From positions 25,394,063 to 25,458,062 of the forward strand of contig JAVGWX010000018.1 in NCBI GenBank assembly GCA_036924085.1: a stretch of 64,000 nucleotides of DNA, written 5' to 3'. The notes below the pieces were generated by a model. It was not told the DNA's origin, ran no database searches, and saw nothing but the letters and a program-made list of their open reading frames with translations. Below, piece after piece: positions 42,755 through 53,870 of this stretch (positions are counted from its first letter, which is position 1; each line of letters begins with the position of its first letter). This DNA comes from Ariolimax columbianus. Its lineage: Eukaryota; Mollusca; Gastropoda; Stylommatophora; Arionidae. The position numbers and the translations under genes were made by a program.

Positions 42755-43231
42755 CAGGTCAGGTCAGGTCATCCCGTAACCGGTGAGGTCGTTGGGGCAC
42801 ACATGAAGACATCCTCACAATGCCACGCCATCCATCTCTGTCAGATGCCGCTCCTTGTGACTCTTCTGGTCGGAGATGTTTCCATTCTTTTATGTTGTCC
42901 TCCCATCTCTTTTTGGACCGGCCTCTTCGTCGTCTGCCATGCACCTTTCCGTGGAGGATCGTATTTGCAAGACCATTTGATCCCGTACCAAGCGAGTTTC
43001 CTTCTTTTGACAGTTGCCATGAGGTCTTCGAAAGGCCCTATTGCTGTTGTAATTCTATCTCGTATTTCCTCATTTGTAACTCGATCTTTGTACGTGACGT
43101 TTAACAGTCTTTGGAAACATCTCATCTCCAAAGCCTGTATCCTTCATTGAAGGTCAGCTGTAACTGTCCATGTCTCACAAGCATAGAGGAATATTGACAG
43201 GACCAGTGTACGCATTAATCTGATTTTCGTG
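42755..43231 (-). mobile_element. RTE-like LINE 3' end with 8-bp target-site duplication
   Basis: A 96-codon minus frame: MEMRCFQRLLNVTYKDRVTN, TTAIGPFEDLMATVKRRKLA, then a frameshift near the WYGH block. Tail is (tgacc)n. Flanked by cattatgt at 42747-42754 and 43232-43239. Confidence 0.85.
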
Positions 43232-43370
43232 CATTATGTATAGTTGATTAATTAATGAATAACTTTATGGACGGTGGATTAATTAATGGAGAACGTTACG
43301 GGCGTGAGTTAATTAATGGTTAACATTGTTTACAGTGGATTAATTAATGACAATTAGTAAGGACGGGGGA
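43232..43370 (+). repeat. 31-bp minisatellite, part 3
   Basis: Degenerate units (gtggattaattaatggagaa) resuming after the RTE insertion. Confidence 0.85.
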
Positions 43371-44122
43371 CAGGCATGAATAATTTATATTTTTCCCCAC
43401 CTAAAACCGATAATCAACTCGCCAATCAACCACGTGATGCCAAATTGCCGCACGAGCGTAGTTTCTCCCTCGCAGCCCGTTCACTGTCTGTCGTTGAGCA
43501 GGTATATATAATGGTCCAGTAATCTTTGCTTCTACTGGGTCCCTAGAAATGGCCACTATACGGGAATAGATTTGAAACATGCAATCGGTAACTCCTGTTA
43601 TTATTTAGAAATGTGTTGGTTGTACAATTTGAACAATACACTTTTCCAGCTGCTGTGTTTAGTACACACCACTCATTTTTTTAAACATAATCGGTTTGAA
43701 GCATTAGTTCTTGAAAGTGTTTTACAATCGTTTTCATTACGGCGTTGTCAACACAAATGTATTGCCATTCCTTTACTTTAGTTGCAGGCTTTTTTATTAC
43801 CGAATTCCCACTATTACAAAGGTGAAAGCTAAGTTATTAATGAAAATTATATTGAATCAGTGACTCAAGATGTGCGCTTAATTTGATTAAGCCTAAGAAA
43901 GCTAGTGAGTGCAGACTTGAATCACTTGCAGTACAGTGCTACGGTTGATAGTCGTTTCGCCTTCCTATTTGCTTGTGAACTTCTTATTATAAATGTGTAG
44001 GAAAGCCCAGTTGTTTGATAAGCTACACAAACGTAAGATTATCTGTCGGTAAGTGATGGATACGTTCATTTGGATGTTTTGAAACGTGTGTTCTATTGTT
44101 ACGATCAATTTATAAATTTTCT
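43371..44122. other. unassigned; unique-looking sequence
   Basis: No repeat recognised over about 750 bp, unusual for this window. Contains a TATA-like box at 43503 but no convincing coding exon. Confidence 0.35.
43503..43512 (+). promoter_or_regulatory. possible TATA box
   Basis: tatatataat lies in a repeat-free stretch with a GC-richer upstream zone. About 30 bp downstream a pyrimidine-rich tttgcttctactggg could be an initiator, and atcg/gtaact (about 43587) could be a donor. It might start gene B, whose first coding exon follows an acceptor at 51695. Speculative. Confidence 0.2.
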
Positions 44123-44214
44123 CAGATCTATCTATCTATCTATCTATCTATCTGTCTGTCTGTCTGTCTGTCTGCCTGCCTGCCTGCCTGTCTGTCTGTC
44201 TGTCTGTCCATCCA
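44123..44214. repeat. (CTAT)n-(CTGT)n-(CTGC)n-(CTGT)n array
   Basis: Reverse-complement version of the GATA-GACA-GGCA-GACA order at 38755-38923. Confidence 0.95.
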
Positions 44215-44424
44215 ACCGCTCATCCATCCGTTCGCCAGTCGCCCGCTAGGCCAGACCATCTATCTACGCTCTTTGAACGTCAAACACGGATCAAAAGGAA
44301 GAAAGACGAGCTCTCCAGTTTGAACGATGTGACACAACCTTTCTAAGTTCTTGTATGTTGTTCAGAGCCATAGTTGAGCCTTCTCTGATGATCGTTCTGC
44401 GAAGTCTCATTGGACCTTTCTGTC

Positions 44425-44585
44425 TGCACAAACCTAGCATAGGTGCATACAGACGCACACATTCATCCAAACACTGATTTATGCGTCCTGATATCGCCCA
44501 ATGGACTACGGTCTGGGGTGGAAAATGGCGCGCCTCCGCCAGTAGAAACTAGTGAGGCAAACATCTAAGCAACAACAACAACATT
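44425..44585 (+). mobile_element. dispersed repeat, family I
   Basis: cacaaacctagcataggtgc, ggactacggtctggggtgg, cagtagaaactagtgaggca. Copies at 46505-46600 (partial) and 50680-50835. Ends in (aac)n. Confidence 0.55.
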
Positions 44586-44589
44586 CTGC

Positions 44590-44830
44590 TTCCATCATGT
44601 ACCCACATAATTACCTGCAATGGAAGTATGTTGCTGTTTATTCTAAACACATGCCCGGTGTATGTCCGCTGTTTTTTTCCTTGTCATGGTAGAACCATTT
44701 TACTGATTGGTGTTTTCTCTTATTAGCATATTGGTCTTGAATTCTTCCCAGCCAATGATCAATAGTTTTGTAAGTCATTTATTTTCTAATGTCTTGGTCG
44801 TTTTCCAACTTTCGTATTCCATGTGTTTGT
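44590..44830 (-). mobile_element. RTE-like LINE fragment
   Basis: Minus strand: KTIDHWLGRIQDQYANKRKH..VKWFYHDKEK, collinear with 39050-39330. Confidence 0.5.
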
Positions 44831-44879
44831 AAAGTAACCCATAGCCTTACTGCCGTAGGGGTGTGAGGTGTTAGCAATC

Positions 44880-45005
44880 TCACATTTCAAAGGCTCGGTT
44901 TTATGAGGGCGGTAGCCATCTCCTCTCCCTCGCCGCTTTTACTTCCCTTTTACTGAACCGGTACCCATTTAAGGCTGGGTCGACCCGGGAGCCATTGCAG
45001 TCTGA
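44880..45005 (-). mobile_element. SINE family C fragment
   Basis: cgccgcttttacttcccttt and ggtacccatttaaggctggg. Confidence 0.55.
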
Positions 45006-45224
45006 AAAAACACTACCGCCTCAACAATATGTTTGTACTGATGAAGTTAATTAGCCTGAGCTGTGCGTGTTTGCTCATTTATTTCGATTTCCAAATGTTT
45101 GTTAGTTGGTTAAAAACACATGAGACCAAAGCAGTTGTATCTCAGATGCAGCACATTCAAAGTGCATCTAAAAGCACAATGCACAAAACACTACAATATA
45201 CCATATATACCAATATATAGGAAA

Positions 45225-45550
45225 TACAAGAGAGAATTACAACATCAGCAGGGCCTTTTGAAGAACTCTTAGCAACTATCAAAAGAAGGAAACTAGCTTG
45301 GTGCGAGCACATATCTAGATCAAATAGTCTTGAAAATGCAACACTGAACGGACAGGAGCAAGGCAGATGAAGAAGTAGTCCCTAAAAGAGGCTGGAGGAC
45401 AACATAAAAGATTGGACCAATCTCCGATCAGAGGCGGCACAGGCAGCGGCCGCCGAGAGAGAGGGATGGCGAGAGACTGTAGGGATGTCTTCATGTGTGC
45501 CTCAACGACCTCCCCTTTTACGGGATGACCTATCCTGGCACTACCAATCT
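45225..45550 (+). mobile_element. RTE-like LINE 3' end
   Basis: GPFEELLATIKRRKLAW, then GWRTT..DWTNLRSEAAQAA and EREGWRETVGMSSCVPQRPP, the plus-strand equivalent of 42755-43231. Confidence 0.75.
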
Positions 45551-45611
45551 CTACCATAAGATTATTTTCATTAATGAAATTGTGATAAAAATGTTAACAA
45601 ATTAATGAAAT

Positions 45612-45790
45612 GTTCGTGGTGTAGGGTTATGAATCGAGCGCAAGATTGGTTTACAATCCCAACATACTGGGTTCGAAACCACTTCGTGTCCAGTTTGAGT
45701 GAACATGTCGGGAATTTTTCTCGGTATGACAACTTTTCCCGTACAGAAAAGATTGGCAAAACTACTGTAGTGGTAAACATTGCCAAGAGA
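45612..45790 (+). mobile_element. tRNA-headed SINE, unnamed family
   Basis: gtggtgtagggttatgaatc (A-box like) and gggttcgaaaccac (B box), then a non-coding body that merges into the following satellite. Confidence 0.5.
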
Positions 45791-45799
45791 TACAAACAC

Positions 45800-46505
45800 G
45801 CATCCATACACACTGACCAATACGTCCACATTACAGATACAAACTGGTCAATACGTCCACATTACAGATACACACTGGTCAATACGTCCACATTACAGAT
45901 ACACACTGGTCAATACGTCGACATTACAGATACACACTGGTCAATACGTCCATATTACAGACACAAACTGGTCAATACGTCCACATTACAGATACACACT
46001 GGTCAATACGTCCATATTACAGATACACACTGGTCAATACGTCCACATTACAGATACACACTGGTCAATACGTCCACATTACAAATACACACTGGGCAAT
46101 ACGTCCACATTACAGATACACACTGGTCAATACGTCCATATTACAGATACAAACTGGTCAATACGTCGACATTACAGATACGCAATGGTTAATACGTCCA
46201 TATTACAGATACAAACTGGTCAATACATCCACATTACAGATACACACTGGTCAATACGTCCATATTACAGATACAAACTGGTCAATACGTCGACATTACA
46301 GATACACACTGGTCAATACGTCCACATTACAGATACACACTGGTCAATACGTCCACATTACAGATACACAATGGTCAATACGTCTACATTACAGATACAC
46401 AATTGTCAATACGTGCACATTACAGATACACACTTTTCAATACGTCCACATTACAGATACACACTGGCTAATACGTCCACATTACAGATACACACTAGCT
46501 AATAC
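45800..46505 (+). repeat. 31-bp tandem repeat, about 23 copies
   Basis: Unit ggtcaatacgtccacattac agatacacact. Stop-free in two frames, giving spurious 195- and 240-codon frames. Confidence 0.95.
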
Positions 46506-46600
46506 GTACTGATATCCCCCAAAGGACTACGGTCTGGGGTGGAAAAGGGCATGGTATCGCCAGTGAGTTCAGAAAGGTAAACCTATAAATGAAATTAAAA
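46505..46600 (+). mobile_element. family I repeat, partial
   Basis: ggactacggtctggggtgga as at 44425-44585. Confidence 0.5.
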
Positions 46601-46914
46601 AATAAATAAGAATGCATAGCTGGTCATACACAGAAATGTCTACAATGAAATTGCTGTGCATTGTTTTGATACACTTAGTGGACTTACAGGGCTGACTCCC
46701 AAGTATCATTTTTCTGTTGCCGGCTTGTGTTGTTGGTAGTCTGTTTTCCCCGTGCCACATCACGTTATTGAACCTACAACCTTCTGTGTGTCGCTCCTGT
46801 GACTTGTCGATTATGCCAACACGAGAAAAGCATGCTAACAATTCAGCTGTTTATCCACTGTCTTTCATTGCTTTTGTTCTTGCCTGTCCTTCTTAGCCTT
46901 ATTACTTCAGGGGG
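46601..46914. other. unassigned sequence
   Basis: A minus frame of 90 codons (46841-46569) shows no recognisable motif. Confidence 0.3.
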
Positions 46915-47250
46915 AGGGGGGTCGCTGTAGTCAAGAGGTTAAGGCTCTCGCCTGCCACAGTGATGAACGGAAACGGTGGGCGATCGAATCCTGCAAGTTT
47001 CAAGTGACCCCTTGTCTCACGGGACCAGAGTGCCTGCATCCCAAGTTACCTCCAGTCGTCTGGACCAATAGTCTTGCCACTTATCCAAGATATCTCGGGA
47101 AAAGAGTGAGATTAATGACCAGCGCAGCCTTTCCCTCCAAATAATCTAAATATAGCTCACATCACATGATTAAGACAAAGCCGTCTGATGTTGTGGCCAT
47201 CATCGCTTGCGATGGGCAATAACTAATATTGCTTCAGCTGATCGTATACA
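46915..47250 (+). mobile_element. tRNA-headed SINE, family E
   Basis: gtagtcaagaggttaaggct (A box) and ggcgatcgaatcctgcaag (B-box region), ending tcgcttgcgatgggcaataa. Confidence 0.6.
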
Positions 47251-47439
47251 CTAAGCCTCTTGTAACTTTTTCAACAGCTTAGACTTTGGCTATGATCCCC
47301 CGTTGTCTCACCGCTGTAACCAAGTTACCACGTTTGACTATTTTGAAAGGATACTGCTCATCTATTCTATGAGGGCCAGTCATTAAGTAACAGCGATTTT
47401 ATTATACAGTGCACGTACAGGGGGGCATCTTATTTCAGG

Positions 47440-48620
47440 ACACAAAATGGCGCTTTAGCAATACTTCATGTAAGGATCTATCTGTATGCACATGCGCAAT
47501 AGAGAGAATGGACATGGAAGATGTGGCTGCAGCCATGAGATGGCTATCTATCACCTTTTTAACAGGTGCAGTCAACGTTGTTGACTCCCAATCCTTGCTT
47601 AAGAAGGTACAGATGGGCTATCTAAGGCATGAGTGGATGGAAGCTCTAGAGGCATCAAAGCTGGAGAAGCTAATGTGAATCTACCGCGCTGATCATTCTG
47701 GGGTTCAGGGCAACGAAAGAGCCGACATCCTGGCTTAACAGGCACCATTTAGGGTACACTATATATGGATAGAAGTGACATCATAGAGTATATCAATGAT
47801 CACCTGTTCGATGACGTCACCGCTATAGATGAATCAGTCAAGTCATAAACTGCAGATATTTAAGACTGAACGAGATTAGATAATAAAGATGCAGCACTGA
47901 ATAAAGCTGGGAACAGTCAGCGATTCATAGCTGGCTGCTTGCATCTAGGTTAGTAAACCACAGCTAACCAAAACTCTATTCCTTCTCCAAGAGACCACCT
48001 TGGAAACAGGCTGCACCAGTCACTAGTGTACTCCGACCAAATATGGGTGTTGTAGTGGAAAGACTTGCCGTGTATCCTTCTCCCCCACACGCGCCTAAGA
48101 AAAGCCACATGAAATCGGATGTATTAGGCCGAAAGGTGTAGATATCGCTGTTAACGCAAAGTCACAGTCATTTTCACGACGAGCGATGAAGAAATAACGA
48201 GGCTTGAGCGGACTGGTGCTCAAGACAGAACGGAGGAAACAGCAGTGTGCACAACCAACGAGCTGCAGGAACCATCAGTATCCACACTCTTCAATAATTA
48301 CTGAGAGAAACTCAGCACCTATGGGTTTGTCCAGAGTGCAGTTATATCTATTCTAAGAAACAGAACGGAACATAAATTGCAGACTAAATGTACACATGCA
48401 TAAAATGAAACCAGCACAGACTGCACATGTCAGAGAGGACCCCAGACTCCAGAACACATCCTGCACACATGTCCTCTGCATCAAGACTCCTGTGAGAAGG
48501 CCTGGCTTGAGGAAAGAAACACAAGACAAACTGTGGGGAACCAATGAGGACCTCCGACTGACGTGTCACTTCATGGAGGCATAAAACGAGCATACGAAAC
48601 CGAACGCAAAGAAGAAGAAG
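47440..48620 (+). mobile_element. RNase H-type LINE 3' part with nested SINE B
   Basis: 47500-47730 reads as RNase H (VNVVDSQSLLKKVQMGYLRH, then HSGVQGNERADILA). After a SINE B (47905-48200) it resumes with the CCHC region (TPEHILHTCPLHQ at 48446-48490) and ends gcaaagaagaagaagg. The termination in GAA repeats matches the LINE tail type seen elsewhere. Confidence 0.75.
47905..48200 (+). mobile_element. SINE family B nested in LINE
   Basis: gctggctgcttgcatctagg, ggaaacaggctgcaccagtc, catgaaatcggatgtattag, then gatgaagaaataa. Confidence 0.65.
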
Positions 48621-48649
48621 GAACAGAACAGAACCGAACAGAACAGAAC

Positions 48650-49140
48650 AGGAGACATATGTCGTAGAGGAGACATAACCATGCTGGAAATAATTTTTTT
48701 TTTAAAGCGACAAAACTGTTTGTGGGGTTCCAGAGTTACAGTTAGGAGGAAAGACTCAGAAAAACCGGCCTACAGTGTCTAGAAAAGAGAAGAATTCGAG
48801 GGGACTTAATACAGGTTTATGAGATAATTACAGGAAAGGTAAAATTAGACAATAACAATTTTTTTTTCAAAATACAACCACCAACGCGAACAAGAGGGAA
48901 TAGATACAAATTAACTACAGAAAGGTTCAGATTTGATATTAGGACAACTTTTTTTAGTCAGAGAGTGGTGAATGCTTAGAATGCATTACCCCAGAAGGTG
49001 GTGGCGGCAGAGACAGTAAATGCATTTAATAATAGATTGGATATGCATAGTTTTTAGAGCAGGGTAATGCAGATGTGACTGGTTGTCTTCAAATTCTGAT
49101 CAGTCTTCTAAACCAGTATAAAAACGTTAAGTTAAGGACA
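48650..49140 (+). mobile_element. CR1-like LINE 3' end
   Basis: RRGDITMLEIIF..., broken RGNRYKLTTERFRFDIRT..FFSQRVVNA.NALPQKV, and the 3'UTR phrase aaaccagtataaaaacgtta. Confidence 0.75.
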
Positions 49141-49369
49141 GAAAAAAGTCCCCCCCAAATGCCCGCACAGTGTAGCACCGACATTGAACCACAGGCTACA
49201 CACTCTTGTTTGTGTAGAAATGTTTGTCATTGATGCCTATTTTCTTAGCGTGTGATTATTAGGCGTGTTTCCGCTAAAGCTTGCTGACCGATCGGACTAT
49301 CTTTTTTAACAACTACGCTGTAAGTAAACTACCCGTGTTTTCTTCTCTTTTAGGGATACTGTCTTCTTC

Positions 49370-49610
49370 TTCTCTTCGCTCTGCATATTGTGTCTTACAG
49401 TGTCAGGTTATGAACGAGCTCGACTACGTGCCCCATGCACAGTGGCATTCATCGCCTCAGATATTTCTGTTATCCATCTGTTTCGTGGTCGACCTTTGGC
49501 TTTGAATCCGTTTAATCTAAATAACATTACTTGTTTAGGTTGGGGTGTGGGGATGTGTGGTGGTATTCTTGTTACGTGGCTTAACCATTTTAATTGTGTT
49601 TTTTAATAAT
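49370..49610 (-). mobile_element. RTE-like LINE, family G
   Basis: Reverse complement of the 34560-34740 segment (frames for NGFKAKGRPRKQMDNRNI and MNATVHGAR). Confidence 0.6.
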
Positions 49611-49745
49611 GTAGTCAGGGTCAGTTAATGCATTCAATAGATTGGATGCACGAAGTTATTTTAAAATCAGTTGGAATAGAAGAAACTGGTTGTATACAGA
49701 CTGCAGGGTCTTCTAAGCCAGTATAATGAAGTTAAGTTAGGTTAA
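49610..49745 (+). mobile_element. CR1-like LINE 3' tail
   Basis: actggttgtatacagactgc and taagccagtataatgaagtt, the CR1-like 3'UTR alone. Confidence 0.6.
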
Positions 49746-49904
49746 GAAGAAAGTCTCTGGGAGTCAAGCACCGTTTTACTTTTTCATCTCTGTGAATGTC
49801 TTCATTAGGCGAAATGCGTTTACTGTGTTCCCACCCCCACCCTATGTGCCCAGGTTATCCGTAGCGTCTGGTCAGGTAAAACAAACTCATCGGGCAACTT
49901 TAGT

Positions 49905-50200
49905 CAGGGTCAGGAGAACAATACTGACACGGACCTCCACCTCTCTTTATGCAGTTCTCCCTGGAAACGTTTCATGTCAGCCCGGCTAATGACAAGGAAG
50001 ATCGACGTGATCCCCATTGTAGTACGCGTCTCGCAGATGAAGCCAAGAATAACGCAACTGCATGGACCCAAATCCACTGTCATTAGCACGCTCGAGATGG
50101 AAGGACAACTATTGCAACCGGCCATCTAACGCCCTTTTCAGGGCCCACAAAAGAGTAAACTTACTCATTGTGGACATTCAATAACAACAATAACAAATTC
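49905..50200 (+). mobile_element. AAC-tailed repeat, family F
   Basis: gatgaagccaagaataacgc, cattagcacgctcgagatgg, and tail aataacaacaataac. Confidence 0.65.
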
Positions 50201-50342
50201 GTTTTAACACGTATTGTGTTCATGACGGGGTGGAGGTGGGGTAGGGGAGGGGTTTGTTGAGGATGGCTCCCTGCCCTTTGGCTGTCCTTAGTCTACCTAC
50301 AAGGCAGCAGTTTATTTGATGTCGTAGTTTTGTCTCCTATTA

Positions 50343-50625
50343 AAGTAGTTGACTCTGTCAAACAATCACACTCTGGCTTCATTTGACTCTGTCAAACAAT
50401 CACACTCTGGCTTCATTTGACTCTGTCATACAATCACACTCTGGCTTCATTTGACTCTGTCCAACAATCACACTCTGGCTTCATTTGACTCTGTCCAACA
50501 ATCACACTCTGGCTTCATTTGACTATGTCCAACAATCACACTCTGGCTTCATTTGACTCTGTCAAACAATCACACTCTGGCTTCATTTGACTCTGTCAAA
50601 CAATCACACTCTTGCACCACTTTCA
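50343..50625 (+). repeat. 34-bp tandem repeat, 8 copies
   Basis: Unit tttgactctgtcaaacaatc acactctggcttca. Confidence 0.95.
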
Positions 50626-50679
50626 CACGCGCCTTCAGGGTGAGGCCCTTTCATTGCACTCTGGTTGGGCTGGCTTCTG

Positions 50680-50835
50680 AGAGCGCACAAACCTAGCATA
50701 GGTAAATACAGACGCACACATGCATCAAAGCACTAGTTTATGCGTCTTAATATCGCTCAATTGACTACGGTATGGGGTGGAATAGGCGCGCCCCAGCCAG
50801 TAGAAACTAGTGAGGCAACGACGTAAAATTTTTTA
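50680..50835 (+). mobile_element. family I repeat
   Basis: gcacaaacctagcataggta, gactacggtatggggtgga, gtagaaactagtgaggcaac. Confidence 0.55.
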
Positions 50836-50939
50836 AAAATTACAAAGTATAAACCATCCTCCAACAAACATGGTGTGGGACCCATAATGCATCAGTGATT
50901 GATCTGAGGACAGTTGATGACTCAAAGCGGACTGTTTGT

Positions 50940-51200
50940 GTAATGACCAAGAAGATATGCACTAAGCAGGAACATATTTCGTCTCAAAGTTGCGGCACTG
51001 GGAACAGACTGCACCCGTACAGCCTGGCTAAAGGAATGGGGATTGAAGAGGGAAGGCAAACCTGGACCCAAAAAATATCGTGCTTAAGCCGGAAGTGTTG
51101 AGCCGAAAGGCGCAGAATCGCTGCTTATACATAAGCTAAGACTTGTGACACCAACCTCCTTTTCGTGGCGAACGCAAAAGAAGAAGACACAGAGAAAGAA
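50940..51200 (+). mobile_element. SINE family B, 5' diverged
   Basis: gaacagactgcacccgtaca, gggattgaagagggaaggca, gccggaagtgttgagccgaa, gcgaacgcaaaagaagaaga. Confidence 0.6.
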
Positions 51201-51696
51201 GAAAATTAGGAGAAACAGGATGTGGTCAGTATGGTAAACGAAATGGGAAAAGGCACTGTGCCCCCCCCCCTTCCCCTGCCCATTCATAGTGGTGAGCTGC
51301 TGAAAAGCCTAGCATTGCACAATATTTTTCTTTAAAACCAGGCCACAATTTTTGTCGGTACGCCCCTGGATTAGTAGAGAGCCAGTGCATTCCGGCTTCC
51401 AAAGAAAGGTCACCAAGAGTGACGTCATCGATGGAGAGGGTTGTAAGACAGCATTGCAGCATTACATAATCTTTCTTACTCTTTTGCCCTTCTGTCAGTG
51501 CAGCTGGAGCATAGGACAACCACTACAGTTTGTGGGCTTTTGCAGTTGAGTTACACAACTCATTGTATCGTCTTTTACCCCATGCATGGAGGTGCAGTGG
51601 TCCTACTATTTACTCGCAGCAAGCGGCCCTGGCATCCACTTGGGGAAATCCCTTCTATATTTGGGCTAAATAAAAACTATCTTTTCTTCACCAGTG
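51201..51696. other. upstream region of gene B
   Basis: Includes a C-run (51261-51272). A pyrimidine tract and cttttcttcaccag just before 51697 look like a splice acceptor, so the first transcribed exon of gene B would lie further upstream. Confidence 0.4.
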
Positions 51697-51736
51697 AATG
51701 CCACCACTACTGCAGCGGAGATGCCAAGGTGCCAGG

Positions 51737-52048
51737 ATGAAAAGCAAGAAAACTGGGGTCGTCTTCCTTCTGTTAATGTCAAGCTTATCTTTGTTGATTC
51801 AGCTAAATGTGTTGGATTACGGCAGCGGTGAGTACCAAGTTAGCTGTGTACATAATCGTGATTATGACTTTCAACGCACATGTAAACTCGATATTTGTTC
51901 TAGTTCGGAGGTGTGTCGGACACCATACGAATTAACAAGCGTGTCGCAGGCGTTAGTGATCGGCTGTCAGCGCATAATTTTGATTTTGAAGTGGTATGGT
52001 AACGCCATTAATATCGATATGTGGTGCAGGGTTAACAACTGTCGATGA
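51737..52048 (+). CDS. gene B: putative secreted Cys-rich, SUEL-lectin-like protein (5' part)
   Basis: From ATG 51737 the frame encodes a clear signal peptide: MKSKKTG, then a hydrophobic core VVFLLLMSSLSLLIQL. After it come 75 codons with seven cysteines. The end of the frame (LVIGCQRIILILKWYGNA and onward to DMWCRVNNC) resembles the L.ISC..I.I..A.YGR....C core of SUEL/D-galactoside-rhamnose-binding lectins, which bind sugars outside the cell. A strong donor (AGCG/gtgagt) sits at 51827, so the true exon may be only the signal peptide; the open, Cys-rich continuation argues the other way. An in-frame ATG at 51698 is possible but would put 13 polar residues before the signal peptide. No poly(A) signal seen nearby. 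Confidence 0.4.
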   Translation: MKSKKTGVVFLLLMSSLSLLIQLNVLDYGSGEYQVSCVHNRDYDFQRTCKLDICSSSEVCRTPYELTSVSQALVIGCQRIILILKWYGNAINIDMWCRVNNCR

Positions 52049-52109
52049 AGAAAAGACAATATGGATGGATAGGTCAGAACTTGGAGAGGGATACTGGAAC
52101 TATTACTCG

Positions 52110-52430
52110 ACTGGAACTCCAATCAGAGTCAGAGCCAGAGATACAGAGCTACCAAAACTCTTCTCCAACTCCACGTGGTGATCCTGGATAGCAGACTACA
52201 GCAAGGCAGACTGGTTAAGGAGAAGGGATCGAAGAGAAAAGGCTAACCTGCCACCCAAAAATGTCATGCTGAAGTCGGATGTCGGACCGAAAGGTGCAAA
52301 TGTCGCAGTCAAGCTGTAAACTACAACACAATGCATTCCGTTCTTCGGACTACATCCTGCTATATGCAAAGTCCTTTTCAGGGCTTGGTAGCGGGATTTT
52401 GAATACGAATGACGAAGACAACAAAGAAGA
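52110..52430 (+). mobile_element. SINE family B, variant
   Basis: cagagccagagatacagagc, gatcctggatagcagactac, atgctgaagtcggatgtcgg, ending gacaacaaagaagaagatac. Same variant as 28025-28345. Confidence 0.7.
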
Positions 52431-52755
52431 AGATACGTAATTGTAACGGCGACATTAACCATATGTTCATCACTTCGTATCCCTATACACAATATGTGTT
52501 TATATCACGCTTCCTTATAACTAGAAGATCTCAGATTGGGCCATCCTGAAGGCCGCAATTAGAACTTGCACGGTTTGCACCACTGTGTAACATCTCTCAC
52601 AGATAATCACATAAACAAGTATGGCCATGTGACTGTCTGCGACAAATAGAGAAACAAAAACACTGAAATTATATGAAATATACAGCAGTTGAAACTAAAT
52701 CATCATCATGTTGCGTGTTGTTTGCAGTGCGTCGCGATCATCATAGCTGCTCTGT
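52431..52755. other. unassigned sequence
   Basis: No gene seen between gene B and the next SINE. Confidence 0.35.
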
Positions 52756-52890
52756 AAGATTCGATCCTTGGCAAATGCCGAGTTCAACTCTGCTACTGAT
52801 AGTCTTCGGTCGAAGCAGCTTTAATGGATACCTGGCTTACAATTAGGGAAAGAAAGAAAGGAAGCAAGAAAGAGAACTGGCCACCCCAGT
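52756..52890 (+). mobile_element. SINE family C
   Basis: cctggcttacaattagggaa and the aaagaaagaaaggaagcaag purine stretch, the reverse complement of the usual arrangement. Confidence 0.4.
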
Positions 52891-52984
52891 ACATAAAATC
52901 GGTGGTTTAGATTCCTAAAGTATCTAATACTTCACTACTAACCAGAGGTTAAGTCTACTGTCGGGTTCCATTTGTCATTATCTC

Positions 52985-53315
52985 TGTATAAAACATTAGC
53001 CTCGTGTGCTGGAGGTCACGTGTTCAAATTCTGATGGAGGCCGACATTTTTTTCACGTTGACTTCTGGTTTTTCCCTGAGTCTCTGGGTAGCAGAGATCA
53101 AACGCAGTTTGGAATCGGAAAGAGAAGGTTTAACGGCCGGTGCTGGGCCAAAATAAAAATAAAAATAATTTACAATCTACTCAATCTTTTACGGGATCCT
53201 CGCCAGTGCTACATAGGTCGTGCATTGTGCGGAGAATCTCCAAACACATGGAGAAGAACAGAGCAGTTATGGGTTAAACCGTGTCCATTGATGTTGATTC
53301 TTCGACTAAACTAAG
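52985..53315 (+). mobile_element. tRNA-headed SINE, family D
   Basis: ctggaggtcacgtgttcaaa (B box), T-run, tttaacggccggtgctgggc, tail cttcgactaaactaag. Confidence 0.7.
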
Positions 53316-53334
53316 TATTTATATCTGGCTAGTT

Positions 53335-53870
53335 GGCGCCGGAGAGATGCAGCAGTGAATGGCTGACAACAGCCAGCGAGTTATAGCTGACTGCTTGCAT
53401 CAGGGTCAGCGGACCACAGCTGACTGCTTGCATCAGGGTCAGCGGACCACAGCTGACTGCTTGCATCAAGGTCAGCGGACCACAGCTGACTGCTTGCATC
53501 AGGGCCAGTGGACCACAGCTGACTGCTTGCATCGGGGTCAGCGGACCACAGCTGACTGCTTGCATCAGGATCAGCAGACTACAGCTGACTGCTTGCATCA
53601 TGGTCAGCGGACCACAGCTGACTGCTTGCATCAGGGTCAGCGGACCACAGCTGACCAAGATGCTATTCCACCTCTAAGCGGCGGCTCTGGGAACAGGCTG
53701 CACTAGTGTAGTCTGACTAAAAGAATAGAGATTGCAGTGGGAAGACAAACCTGCCTCCCCTCCAACAGCTGAAACCGGATGTGTTGGGCCGAAAGGCGCA
53801 GATTTGGCAGCCTCGCTGTAAACTACGCACAACGTCACAACACTGAAGAAGACAAAGAAATCTGGCCAGC
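53335..53870 (+). mobile_element. SINE family B with internal 33-bp expansion
   Basis: The head unit ctgactgcttgcatcagggt cagcggaccacag is repeated about 8 times (53388-53657). Body then continues as in other copies (accaagatgctattccacct ... gctgaaaccggatgtgttgg). Confidence 0.85.
53388..53657 (+). repeat. 33-bp tandem repeat, 8 copies, inside SINE B
   Basis: Exact 33-bp period. Because it is a multiple of 3, frames stay open on both strands (109-115 codons), with no coding meaning. Confidence 0.95.

Noticed and set aside
45605..46502. 195- and 240-codon repetitive proteins
   Set aside because: 31-bp satellite open in two overlapping frames at once, which argues against selection on either.
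53329..53706. Repetitive 109-115-codon ORFs on both strands
   Set aside because: 33-bp expansion inside SINE B; both strands are open for arithmetic reasons.
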